Below are positions 8,250 through 16,835 of a stretch of 64,000 nt of DNA, piece by piece. Source of the stretch: Achromobacter sp. AONIH1 (GTDB taxonomy: Bacteria; Pseudomonadota; Gammaproteobacteria; Burkholderiales; Burkholderiaceae_B). The translations under genes and the position numbers were made by a program. Where the stretch lies: the NCBI RefSeq assembly GCF_002902905.1, contig NZ_CP026124.1, forward strand, positions 3,782,001 to 3,846,000, read 5' to 3'. How positions within the stretch are numbered: the first letter of the stretch is position 1; every line of letters begins with the position of its first letter. The notes beneath the pieces were generated by a model. It was not told where the DNA came from, searched no databases, and was given only the letters and a program-made list of their open reading frames with translations.

Positions 8250-9200
8250 ATGCAGGAAATCAGCCAGGGCCGCTTGCGCTACTTCCATGAGGTGGTCGCC
8301 TGCGGCTCGGTGCGAGGCGCGGCCGAGAAGCTGGACACGGCGGCATCGGTGGTCAGCCGCCAGATCCAGCTGCTGGAGAAGGAGCTGGGCGTGGCGCTGT
8401 TCGAGCGCCGCTCGCGCGGACTGACGCCGACCGAGGCGGCGGACATGCTGCTGGAGTACTACCGCGCCTGCCGCGCGCAGCAGGAGCATCTGGGCGCGCG
8501 GCTGCAGGAACTGCGCGGCATGCAGCGCGGCAGCGTGCAACTGATGATCAGCGAGGGCTTCATCGACAGCCTGATGGAGCATGTGGTCGGCCCGTTCTGC
8601 ATCGAGCATCCGCGCATCAATATCAGCGTCAACGTCGGCTCGGTCAACGAGGTGGTGGAGGCCGTGGCCTCGGACGCCGCCCATATCGGCCTGGCCTACA
8701 ACCCGCCGGTGGATCCGCGCCTGCGCTGCCGCGCCAGCCGCAAGCACCCGGTCTGCCTGTTGACCCGTCCGGACCATGCGCTGGCGCGCCACCGCGCGCC
8801 GCTGACCATCGCCGACATCCTGCCGTATCCCTTCGCGCTGATGTCCGCGCCCTACGGGTTGAGGCAGGCGGTGGATCTGTTGGAGTTCACCGAGCGCATC
8901 CACCTGACGCCCAGCCTGACCACCAACTCGCTGCGCGTGCTCAAGCAGTACGCGATGAGCGGCGCCGGCGTGACGCTGATGCCCAACCTGGGCGTGCATC
9001 ACGAAGTGGCCAGCGGCGAGCTGGTGGCCCTGCCCATCGCGCATCCGATCCTGAGCGCGCCGGAATGCCAGGCGCTGCTGCGGCTGGGCCGGCCGCTGTC
9101 GTCGGCGGCAAGCGAGCTGATGCGCCGCATCGAGCTGCGGCTGCCGGCCTTCAGCGAGGGCGGGGCGGGCAAGGGAGGCAAGGCCAAGACCGGCCAATGA
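8250..9200 (+). CDS. LysR-family transcriptional regulator
   Basis: A 316-residue LysR-type regulator. The N-terminal helix-turn-helix (residues ~5-65) shows [21 protein letters not shown] and [21 protein letters not shown] periplasmic-binding-protein-like effector domain follows from about residue 92, and the last 20 residues are Gly/Lys-rich. The ATG at 8250 has GGGAAAGGA upstream. It is divergent from the MFS/MlrC pair with a perfect dyad between, so it most likely activates that operon in response to the transported compound. Confidence 0.93.
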   Translation: MQEISQGRLRYFHEVVACGSVRGAAEKLDTAASVVSRQIQLLEKELGVALFERRSRGLTPTEAADMLLEYYRACRAQQEHLGARLQELRGMQRGSVQLMISEGFIDSLMEHVVGPFCIEHPRINISVNVGSVNEVVEAVASDAAHIGLAYNPPVDPRLRCRASRKHPVCLLTRPDHALARHRAPLTIADILPYPFALMSAPYGLRQAVDLLEFTERIHLTPSLTTNSLRVLKQYAMSGAGVTLMPNLGVHHEVASGELVALPIAHPILSAPECQALLRLGRPLSSAASELMRRIELRLPAFSEGGAGKGGKAKTGQ

Positions 9201-9336
9201 CGCGGCATTCCGGGAACAATGCGCTGGAAAGCGCCACCCATGGCTGATGCAGGTGCGGAAATGGCGGTATCAGGCCGTTTCGAGGCAGATATTGCCCGCT
9301 TCGGATAAGATCCAGGCACACCCGGAGGTACTCATC

Positions 9337-9921
9337 ATGTCGGTCATGTCCGATATCAAGATCCGCCCGCTGGAGCGCGGCGACCTGCACTTCGTGCACA
9401 AGATCAACAACAACGACGTCATCATGCGGTACTGGTTCGAGGAGCCCTACGAGGCTTACGACGAACTGGTCGCGCTGTACGACCGCCACCTGCACGACCA
9501 GAATGAGCGGCGCTTCATCATCGAGCGCGACACCGGCGAGCCGGCCGGGCTGGTCGAGCTGGTCGAGATCGACTATATCCACCGCCGCGCGGAATTCCAG
9601 ATCATCATCGCACCCAGCTACCAGGGGCGCGGCTACGCCAAGGCGGCCACGCGCATCGCGGTGGGCTATGCCTTTCGCGTGCTGAACCTGCACAAGGTCT
9701 ACCTGGTGGTGGACAAGGACAATGCCGCCGCCGTCCATATCTATGAGCGTTGCGGCTTTCGCATCGAGGGCCTGCTGAAGGAGGAGTTCTTCTCCAACGG
9801 CGCCTATCGCGATGCCTATCGCATGGCGCTGTTGCAGCATGACCATCTGCGCGAGGTCGGCCCGGGCGCGCCGGACGCGCCGGTGCTGCGCGACTGGCCG
9901 CAGGAAGAGCAGGCCGGCTGA
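9337..9921 (+). CDS. speG: Spermidine N1-acetyltransferase
   Basis: This GNAT enzyme transfers acetyl from acetyl-CoA to spermidine or spermine, detoxifying excess polyamine in the cytoplasm. Similarity to E. coli SpeG is strong along the length: LRPLER-like start, [43 protein letters not shown], the acetyl-CoA loop [19 protein letters not shown] strand and [11 protein letters not shown]. It has 194 residues, close to the E. coli protein with a few more at the C-terminus. The ATG at 9337 follows CGGAGG; the in-frame ATG at 9346 is an alternative. It stands alone, convergent with rtcR. Confidence 0.95.
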   Translation: MSVMSDIKIRPLERGDLHFVHKINNNDVIMRYWFEEPYEAYDELVALYDRHLHDQNERRFIIERDTGEPAGLVELVEIDYIHRRAEFQIIIAPSYQGRGYAKAATRIAVGYAFRVLNLHKVYLVVDKDNAAAVHIYERCGFRIEGLLKEEFFSNGAYRDAYRMALLQHDHLREVGPGAPDAPVLRDWPQEEQAG

Positions 9922-9999
9922 GTCCGGACGTATGCTCAGGTCCGGTCCCGGGGCGGCGCGCTGTCCCGGGGCCTTGTATTTGGTGGAACCCGGCCGGCT

Positions 10000-11613
10000 T
10001 CAGCCTTCCCGGCCGGAAACGCTTTCCCAGTTCAAGCCGAACTTCAGCAGGTACTTGCGCAGCCGGTCGGCGTCATTGACCACCGTGCGCTGGGTGCGCG
10101 AGCGGTCATAGAGCTTGCGGCCCGCCTCGGACAGCGAGTCCGATTCCCGGCACACGCCGATGACGGCTTCCAGCTGCATGCGGTCGAACAGGTCCAGCGC
10201 GTCGGCCGCGCCGTCGGGCAGCACGGCGTCCAGGCGGATCTTGCCGCCGTCGTTGCCCGTGGGCGCGCCGCGCTGCCACAGCCAGTGCAGGCGCTGGATC
10301 TCGGCGTCGACCAGCTCAACCGGAATGCGTCCGCCGTCGGCCAGCGTCGCCAGCCGTGTCACGCTGGCCGACAGGTCGCGGAAGTTGCCGGTCCATTTGG
10401 CCTCGGCCGACTTGGCGAATTTCAGATAGCGCGTCCGCGCCTCGGCATTGAAGCGGACCACGGCGCCGGTTTCCTCGGCGGATCGCATCAGCAGGTGATC
10501 GACGTTGGGCTCGATGTCCTCGGGTCGCTGCGCCAGGCCGGGCAGGGCATAGGACCAGAGGTTGATGCGCGCATACAGGTCTTCGCGAAAGCGCCCCTGC
10601 GCCACGTCCACGCGCAGGTCGCGGTGGGTGCCGGCGATCAGCTGGAAATCGCTGCTGGTCTCGCGGTCGCTGCCCATGGGCAGGAAGCGTTTTTCTTCAA
10701 CGGCCTTGAGCAGCATGGCCTGTTCGTCCAGGCCCAGTTCGCCGATCTCGTCCAGGAACAGCACGCCCTGGTGGGCGGTGCGCAGCAGGCCGGCCCGGTC
10801 GGCGGCCGCGCCGGTGAAGGCGCCTTTCTTGTGGCCGAACAGCGTCGAGGCGGCGCCGTCGCCGCGCAGCGTGGCGCAATTGACCTCGACGAACTCGCCC
10901 TGGACCTGATGGCGGGATTTCTTCAGTTCGTACATGCGCCGAGCCAGATGCGACTTGCCCGCGCCGGTGGGGCCGGTCAGCAGGATGGGCGCCTGCGAGC
11001 GCACCGCCACTCGTTCGATCTCTTCGATCAGCCTGTTGAAGGCCCTGTTGCGCGTGGGAATGCCACTCTTGAGGAATTCCAGCGCGTCGTCCCGCGCCTG
11101 GCTGAAGCGGCGGGCCAGCACGTCGTAGCGCGACAGGTCCAGGTCGATCAGCGTGTACTTGCCGGGATTCTCGCCCGCCTGCTTCCTGGGAGGGGAGGTC
11201 TGCAACAGCACGCCGGGAATGGTGCGCGATTCCACCATCAGGAACATGCAGATCTGCGCGACGTGGGTGCCGGTGGTGATGTGCGCCCAATACTGCTCGC
11301 GCTCGGGATCGAAGCGGTAGCCGCGCGTCCAGTCGTACAGCGCTGCGTACATCTCGCCGAAGTCCCAGGGATCGGCGAAGTCCATCGGGATCAGATTCAC
11401 GACGGTGTCGGGCGACAGATTGGCGATGTCCTGCTCCACCAGCCGCGCCAGGGCCTGGTGGCGCGTTGGATAGAACAGCTCCAGCCGGTCGATCAGCGTG
11501 TCCTCGTGCTGGACCAGCGATACCGTGGGCCGCCATTTCGACCAGCGGCCCGCGCCCTGGCCGGCATCCAGCTGGGTGCCCAGGAAGCCGATGACGACGT
11601 TCTTCTTTTGCAT
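10000..11613 (-). CDS. rtcR: RtcR, sigma-54-dependent activator of the RNA-repair operon
   Basis: A 537-residue bacterial enhancer-binding protein. The N-terminal ~185 residues (start QKKNVVIGFLGTQLD) match the RtcR regulatory domain, a CARF fold thought to sense RNA ends or fragments carrying 2',3'-cyclic phosphate. The AAA+ domain has Walker A GPTGAGKS near residue 212, the sigma-54 contact loop GAFTGA near residue 262, and Walker B LFLDEIGE. A C-terminal region provides DNA binding. The ATG at 11613 was preferred to an upstream TTG. It is divergent from the Ro60-like gene, whose promoter is a sigma-54 site with an adjacent IHF site, so RtcR is expected to switch on the whole rsr-Y RNA-rtcB-rlaP-rtcA series when RNA is damaged. 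Confidence 0.96.
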   Translation of the reverse strand: MQKKNVVIGFLGTQLDAGQGAGRWSKWRPTVSLVQHEDTLIDRLELFYPTRHQALARLVEQDIANLSPDTVVNLIPMDFADPWDFGEMYAALYDWTRGYRFDPEREQYWAHITTGTHVAQICMFLMVESRTIPGVLLQTSPPRKQAGENPGKYTLIDLDLSRYDVLARRFSQARDDALEFLKSGIPTRNRAFNRLIEEIERVAVRSQAPILLTGPTGAGKSHLARRMYELKKSRHQVQGEFVEVNCATLRGDGAASTLFGHKKGAFTGAAADRAGLLRTAHQGVLFLDEIGELGLDEQAMLLKAVEEKRFLPMGSDRETSSDFQLIAGTHRDLRVDVAQGRFREDLYARINLWSYALPGLAQRPEDIEPNVDHLLMRSAEETGAVVRFNAEARTRYLKFAKSAEAKWTGNFRDLSASVTRLATLADGGRIPVELVDAEIQRLHWLWQRGAPTGNDGGKIRLDAVLPDGAADALDLFDRMQLEAVIGVCRESDSLSEAGRKLYDRSRTQRTVVNDADRLRKYLLKFGLNWESVSGREG

Positions 11614-11724
11614 GGGTCGGGATAGCTGATTAGATAAATGGCTAGCTAATATTCTATACAAATCAGAAGTGAAGCATCAGCCTGGATTCTGTTTATCGCT
11701 GCGAAAAATATTTAATCTATGGAA

Positions 11725-11737
11725 AATCAATGGCTTA
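11725..11737 (+). promoter_or_regulatory. IHF site upstream of the rsr promoter
   Basis: AATCAATGGCTTA matches the IHF consensus WATCAA-N4-TTR exactly. It lies 29 bases upstream of the -24 element in an AT-rich stretch, where IHF bends DNA to bring a sigma-54 activator to the polymerase. Confidence 0.65.
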
Positions 11738-11766
11738 GAAAATTTCTCCAGCGCTGGCCTAAAAGC

Positions 11767-11782
11767 TGGCACGCCCTTTGCA
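11767..11782 (+). promoter_or_regulatory. Sigma-54 (-24/-12) promoter of the RNA-repair operon
   Basis: TGGCACGCCCTTTGCA matches the sigma-54 consensus TGGCAC-N5-TTGC with the obligatory 10-base GG-to-GC spacing. It is 49 bases before the Ro60-like start codon. A 10-base palindrome CCAGCGCTGG (11748-11757) sits immediately upstream. Confidence 0.92.
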
Positions 11783-11830
11783 TAAGGAAAGGCATAGACG
11801 ACAAATCGTATGCAAGAAGGAGAATGCTCC

Positions 11831-13393
11831 ATGGTCAACACGCAACTCTTCCAGTCCCAGCGCGGCGCGATGCTGCCGGCGGCCCTGGATACCAATAACG
11901 AACTGGCGCCGGCCTATGCGTTCAGCCCGCGCCACCAGCTGGCCCAGCTCGCCGCCACCGGCTGCCTGCGTCAGACGTTCTACGCCCAGGCGCAAGATCA
12001 ACTGGATCGCGTGATGACGCTGGCGGCCGAGGTGGATCCGGCCTTCGTGGCCAGGACGGCGGTCTATGCCCGCGAGTCCGGCCATATGAAGGACATGCCG
12101 GCCTTGCTGGCCGCGATCCTGGCGGTGCGCGACCTGGAGCTGCTGGCGCAGGTGTTTCCGCGCGTGATCGACAGCGGCAAGATGCTGCGCAACTTCGTGC
12201 AGATCCTGCGCAGCGGCGCCGTGGGGCGCAAGTCGCTGGGCACGCGGCCCAAGAAGCTGGTGCAGCGCTGGCTGCTGGAGGCCACCGAAAAGCAGCTGCT
12301 GAACGCGGCCGTGGGCAATGCGCCTTCGCTGGCGGACGTGGTCAAGATGGTGCATCCCAAGCCCGCCGAGGCCTGGCGCGCGGCCTGGTTCGCCTGGCTG
12401 ATCGGCAAGCCCCATGACGAGGCCGCGCTGCCGCCCGCGACGCAGGCGCTCGAACGCTTCAAGCGCGATGCCACGGGCGAGCCGCCGGATGTGCCGTTCC
12501 AGATGCTGACTGCGCTCGGCATGACGCCGGCGCAGTGGGCGCAGGTTGCACGGGCCGGATCCTGGCAGATGGTGCGCCAGAACCTGAACACCTTCGCGCG
12601 CCACGGCGTGTTCGAGCAGCCGGGCATGGCCAAGGCCATCGCCGCCAAGCTGCGCGATCCGCAGGCCGTGGCCCGGGCGCGGGTGCTGCCTTACCAGCTG
12701 ATGTCGGCCTTCAAGGCGGCGGGCGAGGCGGTGCCGGCGGTGGTGCAGGACGCGCTGCAGGACGCGATGGAACTGGCGATCGGCAACGTGCCCAGCCTGC
12801 ACGGGCGGGTGGTCGTGTGTCCCGACGTGTCGGGGTCCATGCGTTCCTCGGTCACGGGCTGGGCCGGTTCGGCGACGTCGACCGTGCGCTGCGTCGACGT
12901 GGCCGCCCTGGTGGCCGCCGCCGTGCTACGCAAGAATCGCCGGGCGCGTGTGCTGCCGTTCGACTTCGACGTGGTCGACCTGCGCATGAATCCGCGTGAT
13001 TCGGTCATGACCAACGCGCAGAAGCTGGCCGGCATCGGCGGCGGCGGCACCAGCTGCAGCGCGCCGCTGGCTCGCCTGAACCGCGAGCGGGCGCAGGTGG
13101 ACCTGGTGATCCTGGTCTCGGACAACGAGTCCTGGATGGATGCGCGGCGCAGTGGCGCCACCGCGACCATGCGTGAATGGGAGACGCTCAAGCAGCGCAA
13201 CCCGGGCGCGCGGCTGGTGTGCATCGACATCCAGCCGCATGCGACCACGCAGGCTGCGGAACGCGCGGACATCCTGAACGTGGGCGGTTTTTCCGACGCC
13301 GTGTTCGAGATGATCGCCAACTTCGCCGAGGGGCGCATGGGCGCCGGCCACTGGGTCGGCGAGATTGAAGCGGTGACGCTGGGCGTGCAATAG
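11831..13393 (+). CDS. rsr: Ro60-like TROVE/vWA RNA-binding protein
   Basis: A 520-residue homologue of the Ro60 autoantigen, the ring-shaped protein that binds Y RNAs and misfolded RNAs. The TROVE helical repeats span about residues 20-310 (e.g. YARESGHMKDMPALL and MTALGMTPAQW). The von Willebrand A domain begins near residue 325 with the MIDAS motif DVSGSMRSS (Asp ~332) and includes GGGGTSCSAPL. The ATG at 11831 follows GAAGGAG. In bacteria Rsr works with a Y RNA and PNPase in RNA decay and quality control. Here it is the first gene behind the sigma-54 promoter, and a Y-RNA-like element lies 40 bases after its stop, followed by rtcB. Confidence 0.95.
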   Translation: MVNTQLFQSQRGAMLPAALDTNNELAPAYAFSPRHQLAQLAATGCLRQTFYAQAQDQLDRVMTLAAEVDPAFVARTAVYARESGHMKDMPALLAAILAVRDLELLAQVFPRVIDSGKMLRNFVQILRSGAVGRKSLGTRPKKLVQRWLLEATEKQLLNAAVGNAPSLADVVKMVHPKPAEAWRAAWFAWLIGKPHDEAALPPATQALERFKRDATGEPPDVPFQMLTALGMTPAQWAQVARAGSWQMVRQNLNTFARHGVFEQPGMAKAIAAKLRDPQAVARARVLPYQLMSAFKAAGEAVPAVVQDALQDAMELAIGNVPSLHGRVVVCPDVSGSMRSSVTGWAGSATSTVRCVDVAALVAAAVLRKNRRARVLPFDFDVVDLRMNPRDSVMTNAQKLAGIGGGGTSCSAPLARLNRERAQVDLVILVSDNESWMDARRSGATATMREWETLKQRNPGARLVCIDIQPHATTQAAERADILNVGGFSDAVFEMIANFAEGRMGAGHWVGEIEAVTLGVQ

Positions 13394-13433
13394 CGCGCCC
13401 GGCGGATCCCAAGGAACAAGCAGTATCGATTAC

Positions 13434-13535
13434 GCGCGAATGCCGGCAGGACTACATCGGTGCGCCGCGGGGTTCGAATCCCCAGCCGGGAAACCGGCGC
13501 TGGCTACGTCCTGCCACTCTGGTCGCGCATTTTTT
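13434..13535 (+). ncRNA. Y-RNA-like noncoding RNA with a tRNA-like module (YrlA type)
   Basis: The intergenic sequence between rsr and rtcB folds as bacterial Y RNAs do. An outer 6-bp stem GCGCGA/TCGCGC (13434-13439 with 13523-13528) and an inner 8-bp stem GGCAGGAC/GTCCTGCC (13445-13452 with 13508-13515) flank an internal loop, giving the long Ro-binding-type helix. The apical part contains a canonical tRNA T arm, GGGG-TTCGAAT-CCCC (13469-13483). Next comes a GCCGG hairpin closed by a GAAA tetraloop (13485-13498), resembling a capped acceptor stem; an alternative GCGCCG/CGGCGC pairing (13462-13467 with 13495-13500) competes with it. Six T residues follow the outer stem (13530-13535), so the RNA probably ends there by intrinsic termination. 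Position matches the rsr-yrlA-rtcBA order known in Salmonella. Boundaries are inferred. Confidence 0.82.
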
Positions 13536-13653
13536 CCAGCCGGGCCGGTCCTGGGCTTTCCCGGGCCAGGCGCGGCATGCAAGGCATCATCCTCATCCAG
13601 ACGGTTTTCCCTGGAAAGCCGGTAAATTGTTCAGCAGCAAAAAGAAGATCAAC

Positions 13654-14877
13654 ATGACGAACCAGAACTACAACATCGAAGAAGTCGCCGGCGGCGTGCC
13701 GGTGAAAATGTGGACCAAGGGCGTGCCCGTCGAAGACGACGCCAAGCGCCAGCTGGCCAATGCCGCCCGCCTGCCCATCGTGTTCAAGCACATCGCGGCC
13801 ATGCCGGACGTGCACCTGGGCATCGGCGCGACCGTCGGCTCGGTGATCCCGACCCTCAAGGCCATCATTCCGGCGGCGGTGGGCGTGGACATCGGCTGCG
13901 GCATGATGGCGGCCAAGACCACGCTGCGCGCCGAGGATCTGCCCGACAACCTGGGTCCGCTGCGCTCGGCCATCGAGCAGGCCGTGCCGCACGGCTCGGC
14001 GCCGCGCGGCCGTCGCGACACGGGCAGCTGGGAGAACCCGCCCGTGTCCGTGGACCAGGTCTGGGCCACGCTGGCCGACGAGTTCGACGCGCTGTGCGAG
14101 CTGCATCCGCGCCTGCGCAACACCAACAACCGCAAGCACCTGGGCACGCTGGGCACGGGCAACCACTTCATCGAGGTCTGCCTGGATGAGGCGGGTTTCG
14201 TCTGGTTCATACTGCACTCGGGCTCGCGCGGCGTGGGCAACGCCATCGGCACGCACTTCATCGAGCTGGCCAAGAAGGACGCGCAGCGCCACCAGAGCAA
14301 CCTGCCGGACGAGAATCTGGCCTATTTCGAGGAAGGCGCCCAGTATTTCGGCCATTATGTGCGCGCGGTGTCGTGGGCGCAGAAGTTCGCGCTGCGCAAC
14401 CGCGAGGTGATGATGGCCAACCTGATCGCGACCGTGCGCAAGGTCATCGCCAAGCCCTTCGAGTCGCACGTGGAGGCGGTGAACTGCCACCACAACTACG
14501 TGCAGCGCGAGCGCCACTTCGGCGAGGACGTGTTCGTGACCCGCAAGGGCGCGGTCAGCGCCAAGCGCGGCGAGCTGGGCATCATCCCGGGCAGCATGGG
14601 CGCGCGCAGCTACATCGTGCGCGGCCTGGGCAACCCGGAAAGCTTCGAAAGCTGCAGCCACGGCGCCGGCCGCGTCATGAGCCGCACCAAGGCCAAGAAG
14701 CTGTTTTCGGTGGAAGACCAGGTGCGCGCGACGGAAGGCGTGGAATGCCGCAAGGACGCCAACGTCATCGACGAGATCCCGATGGCCTACAAGGACATCG
14801 ACGCCGTCATGGCGGCGCAGCGCGATCTGGTGGAAGTGGTGCACACCCTGAAACAGGTGGTGTGCGTGAAAGGTTGA
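13654..14877 (+). CDS. rtcB: RNA-splicing ligase RtcB
   Basis: RtcB joins RNA 2',3'-cyclic phosphate or 3'-phosphate ends to 5'-OH ends using GTP and Mn2+. The protein has 407 residues, the usual length of this RtcB form. Motifs visible: VGVDIGCGM with the metal-binding Cys (~82), LGTGNHFIEV, HSGSRGVGN, NCHHNYV, and SHGAGRVMSR, whose His (~336) is the guanylylated nucleophile. The ATG at 13654 gives a family-typical start (MTNQNYNIEEV); an upstream in-frame ATG at 13627 adds only a short Lys-rich leader. A small hairpin (13603-13620) lies in the upstream segment after the Y RNA. It is the central enzyme of the repair operon. Confidence 0.97.
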   Translation: MTNQNYNIEEVAGGVPVKMWTKGVPVEDDAKRQLANAARLPIVFKHIAAMPDVHLGIGATVGSVIPTLKAIIPAAVGVDIGCGMMAAKTTLRAEDLPDNLGPLRSAIEQAVPHGSAPRGRRDTGSWENPPVSVDQVWATLADEFDALCELHPRLRNTNNRKHLGTLGTGNHFIEVCLDEAGFVWFILHSGSRGVGNAIGTHFIELAKKDAQRHQSNLPDENLAYFEEGAQYFGHYVRAVSWAQKFALRNREVMMANLIATVRKVIAKPFESHVEAVNCHHNYVQRERHFGEDVFVTRKGAVSAKRGELGIIPGSMGARSYIVRGLGNPESFESCSHGAGRVMSRTKAKKLFSVEDQVRATEGVECRKDANVIDEIPMAYKDIDAVMAAQRDLVEVVHTLKQVVCVKG

Positions 14878-14916
14878 CGGAGTGGGGCGGACGCCCCGTT
14901 CCACAAGGAGAGGAAC

Positions 14917-15735
14917 ATGAAGCAGGAAAGCGTCCTGAGCGCGCATCCGGTGTCGGACGACATGCGGGCGCTCATCGCCGAGAAACTCGCGGACATCGAG
15001 CGCCAGCACCAGGTGACGGTGCTGTACGCCTGCGAGTCGGGCAGCCGGGGCTGGGGCTTCGCCTCGCCCGACAGCGATTACGACGTGCGTTTCGTCTACG
15101 TGCACCGGCTGCCCTGGTATCTGACCGTGCTGCCCGGGCGCGACGTCATCGAGCAGCCGATCAGCGGCGATCTGGACATCAACGGCTGGGACCTGCGCAA
15201 GACGCTGGGCCTGCTGCGCGATTCCAATCCCACGCTGCTGGAATGGCTGCGCTCGCCCATCGTCTATCGGGCGGTCGAACCCTGGGCGCCGCGCCTGCGC
15301 GCGCTGGCCGAGGAGGAGTTCTCGCTGGTGCGCGGCTATCACCATTACGTGTCCATGGCCCGCAAGAACCTGCGCGAGCACCTGCTGGGCGAGGTCGTGC
15401 GCTACAAGAAATACCTGTACGTGCTGCGGCCGCTGCTGGCGGCGCGCTGGATCCGGGAAGGGCGCGGCGCGCCGCCCATGCGCTTCGCCGAGCTGGCGAG
15501 CGAGATGGTGACCGACCCGGCGCTGCTGGAAGAGCTCAACGCCTTGCTGGCGGTGAAGATGCGGGCGGGCGAGGCCGCCACCAGCCCGCGCTGGCCGGGC
15601 CTGCACGACTTCATCCTGCGCGAGCTGGAGTCGGCGCAGGCGCATGTCCCCGTCGCCGGCGACCGGCCGGACCTGGCGCGGCTGGATCGCTACCTGCGCG
15701 AGGCGGTGCTGCATTTCGATGCCGCGCCCGCTTGA
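14917..15735 (+). CDS. RlaP-type (DNA polymerase beta-like) nucleotidyltransferase of the RNA-repair operon
   Basis: A 272-residue predicted nucleotidyltransferase. The catalytic signature GSRGWGFASPDSDYDVRF is near residues 42-59: a Gly-Ser pair followed by the DxD metal-binding Asp residues (D54, D56). This fits the RlaP family (RNA-ligase-associated polymerase beta-like), which was noted by its repeated co-occurrence with RtcB and other RNA ligases. A proposed role is to add nucleotides or otherwise modify RNA ends before or after ligation; to my knowledge no biochemical reaction is settled. It lies between rtcB (39 bases upstream, with AAGGAG before the ATG) and rtcA (24 bases downstream), so it is surely co-transcribed. 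Confidence 0.85.
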   Translation: MKQESVLSAHPVSDDMRALIAEKLADIERQHQVTVLYACESGSRGWGFASPDSDYDVRFVYVHRLPWYLTVLPGRDVIEQPISGDLDINGWDLRKTLGLLRDSNPTLLEWLRSPIVYRAVEPWAPRLRALAEEEFSLVRGYHHYVSMARKNLREHLLGEVVRYKKYLYVLRPLLAARWIREGRGAPPMRFAELASEMVTDPALLEELNALLAVKMRAGEAATSPRWPGLHDFILRELESAQAHVPVAGDRPDLARLDRYLREAVLHFDAAPA

Positions 15736-15759
15736 AATAATGATTTGAAGGATACAAAA

Positions 15760-16797
15760 GTGATCGAGATCGATGGGGCCGCCGGGGAGGGCGGCGGCCA
15801 ACTGCTGCGTACTTCGCTGGCGCTGTCCATGTGCACGGGCCAGCCTTTTTCCATGAACCGCATCCGCGCCGGGCGCGCCAAGCCCGGCCTGATGCGCCAG
15901 CACCTGGGCTGCGTCATCGCCGCGGCCGAGATCAGCGGCGCGCAGGTGCAGGGCGCGGAACTGAATTCGCAATCGCTGAGCTTCGCGCCCGGCAAGCCGC
16001 GCGCGGGCGACTACCGTTTCCATCTGGGCACGGCGGGCAGCTGCGGGCTGTTGCTGCAGACGCTGTGGCCGGCGCTGATGATGGCCAACGGGCCCAGCCG
16101 CCTGTCGCTGGGCGGCGGCACGCACAACCCCGCCGCGCCGCCGTTCCATTTCCTGGCGCGCAGCTACGCGCCCCTGCTGGCCCGATTGGGCGCCAAGGCG
16201 GAACTGAACCTGCTCAGGATGGGGTTCTACCCGGCCGGCGGCGGCGAGATCGAGGCGCGGATCTGGCCGGCCGCCGACCAGCTGGAGCCGTTCGACCTGA
16301 TCGCGCGCGGCGCGCCCGGCGCCAGTTATGCCGAATGCCATGCGCCGGCGCTGCCGCGCGCCGTCGCGCGGCGCGAGCTGGAACATCTGGGCGAAGCGCT
16401 GGGCTGGACCGCGGATCAGTTGCGCGTGGCCGCCACGCGCCAGCACGAAGGACCGGGCAACGCGCTGCTGGCGACCTTGGAGCACGAGCAGGTCTGCGAG
16501 GTATTCACGCGCTTCGGCGTCAAGGGCCTGACTGCCGAAACGGTGGCCCAGGAACTGGCGCGGGACGTGCGCGCCTACCTGGACAGCGACGCAGCGCTGG
16601 GACCGTACCTGGCGGACCAGTGGGCGCTGCCGCTGGCCCTGGCCGTATGGCGGCGCGGCCAGCCGGCGCAGTACACCTGCACCGAGCTGACCGCGCATGC
16701 CCGCAGCAACTTCGGCGTCATAGGGCAGTTCCTGCCGGTGAGGTTCAGCGCGGCGCCGCTGGGGGCCGGCTGGCGGGTGAAGGTCGAACCCGCCTAG
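15760..16797 (+). CDS. rtcA: RNA 3'-terminal phosphate cyclase RtcA
   Basis: RtcA uses ATP to convert RNA 3'-phosphate ends to 2',3'-cyclic phosphates, making substrates for RtcB. The protein is 345 residues. It opens with IEIDGAAGEGGGQLLRTSLALS and contains AGSCGLLLQT, the GGGTHNPAAPP loop and FYPAGGGEIE. The AMP-accepting His is probably the one in ELTAHARSN (~313), matching the position in E. coli RtcA. The GTG at 15760 follows GAAGGA at good spacing; a TTG at 15745 is the only longer alternative. It is the last gene of the repair operon and convergent with the metal ATPase. Confidence 0.95.
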   Translation: MIEIDGAAGEGGGQLLRTSLALSMCTGQPFSMNRIRAGRAKPGLMRQHLGCVIAAAEISGAQVQGAELNSQSLSFAPGKPRAGDYRFHLGTAGSCGLLLQTLWPALMMANGPSRLSLGGGTHNPAAPPFHFLARSYAPLLARLGAKAELNLLRMGFYPAGGGEIEARIWPAADQLEPFDLIARGAPGASYAECHAPALPRAVARRELEHLGEALGWTADQLRVAATRQHEGPGNALLATLEHEQVCEVFTRFGVKGLTAETVAQELARDVRAYLDSDAALGPYLADQWALPLALAVWRRGQPAQYTCTELTAHARSNFGVIGQFLPVRFSAAPLGAGWRVKVEPA

Positions 16798-16835
16798 GGC
16801 GGATCCGGGCCCGCTTGGGGCGACCCGGCCCTAGG
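16793..16835. terminator. Inverted repeat across two convergent stop codons
   Basis: CCTAGGGC (16793-16800) pairs with GCCCTAGG (16828-16835) across a 27-base GC-rich loop; each arm contains one of the two convergent TAG stops. It may act as a bidirectional terminator, but there is no T-tract. Confidence 0.3.

Noticed and set aside
13460-13500. A tRNA gene, suggested by the perfect TTCGAAT T loop
   Set aside because: There is no 7-bp acceptor stem with CCA-side partner, no anticodon loop and no standard D arm in tRNA order. The surrounding nested stems and position between rsr and rtcB fit a Y RNA instead.
13504-16698. A 1064-codon minus-strand open frame
   Set aside because: It lies antisense to rtcB, the nucleotidyltransferase and rtcA, has His/Arg/Ala-rich low-complexity sequence typical of a shadow frame in GC-rich DNA, and matches no family.
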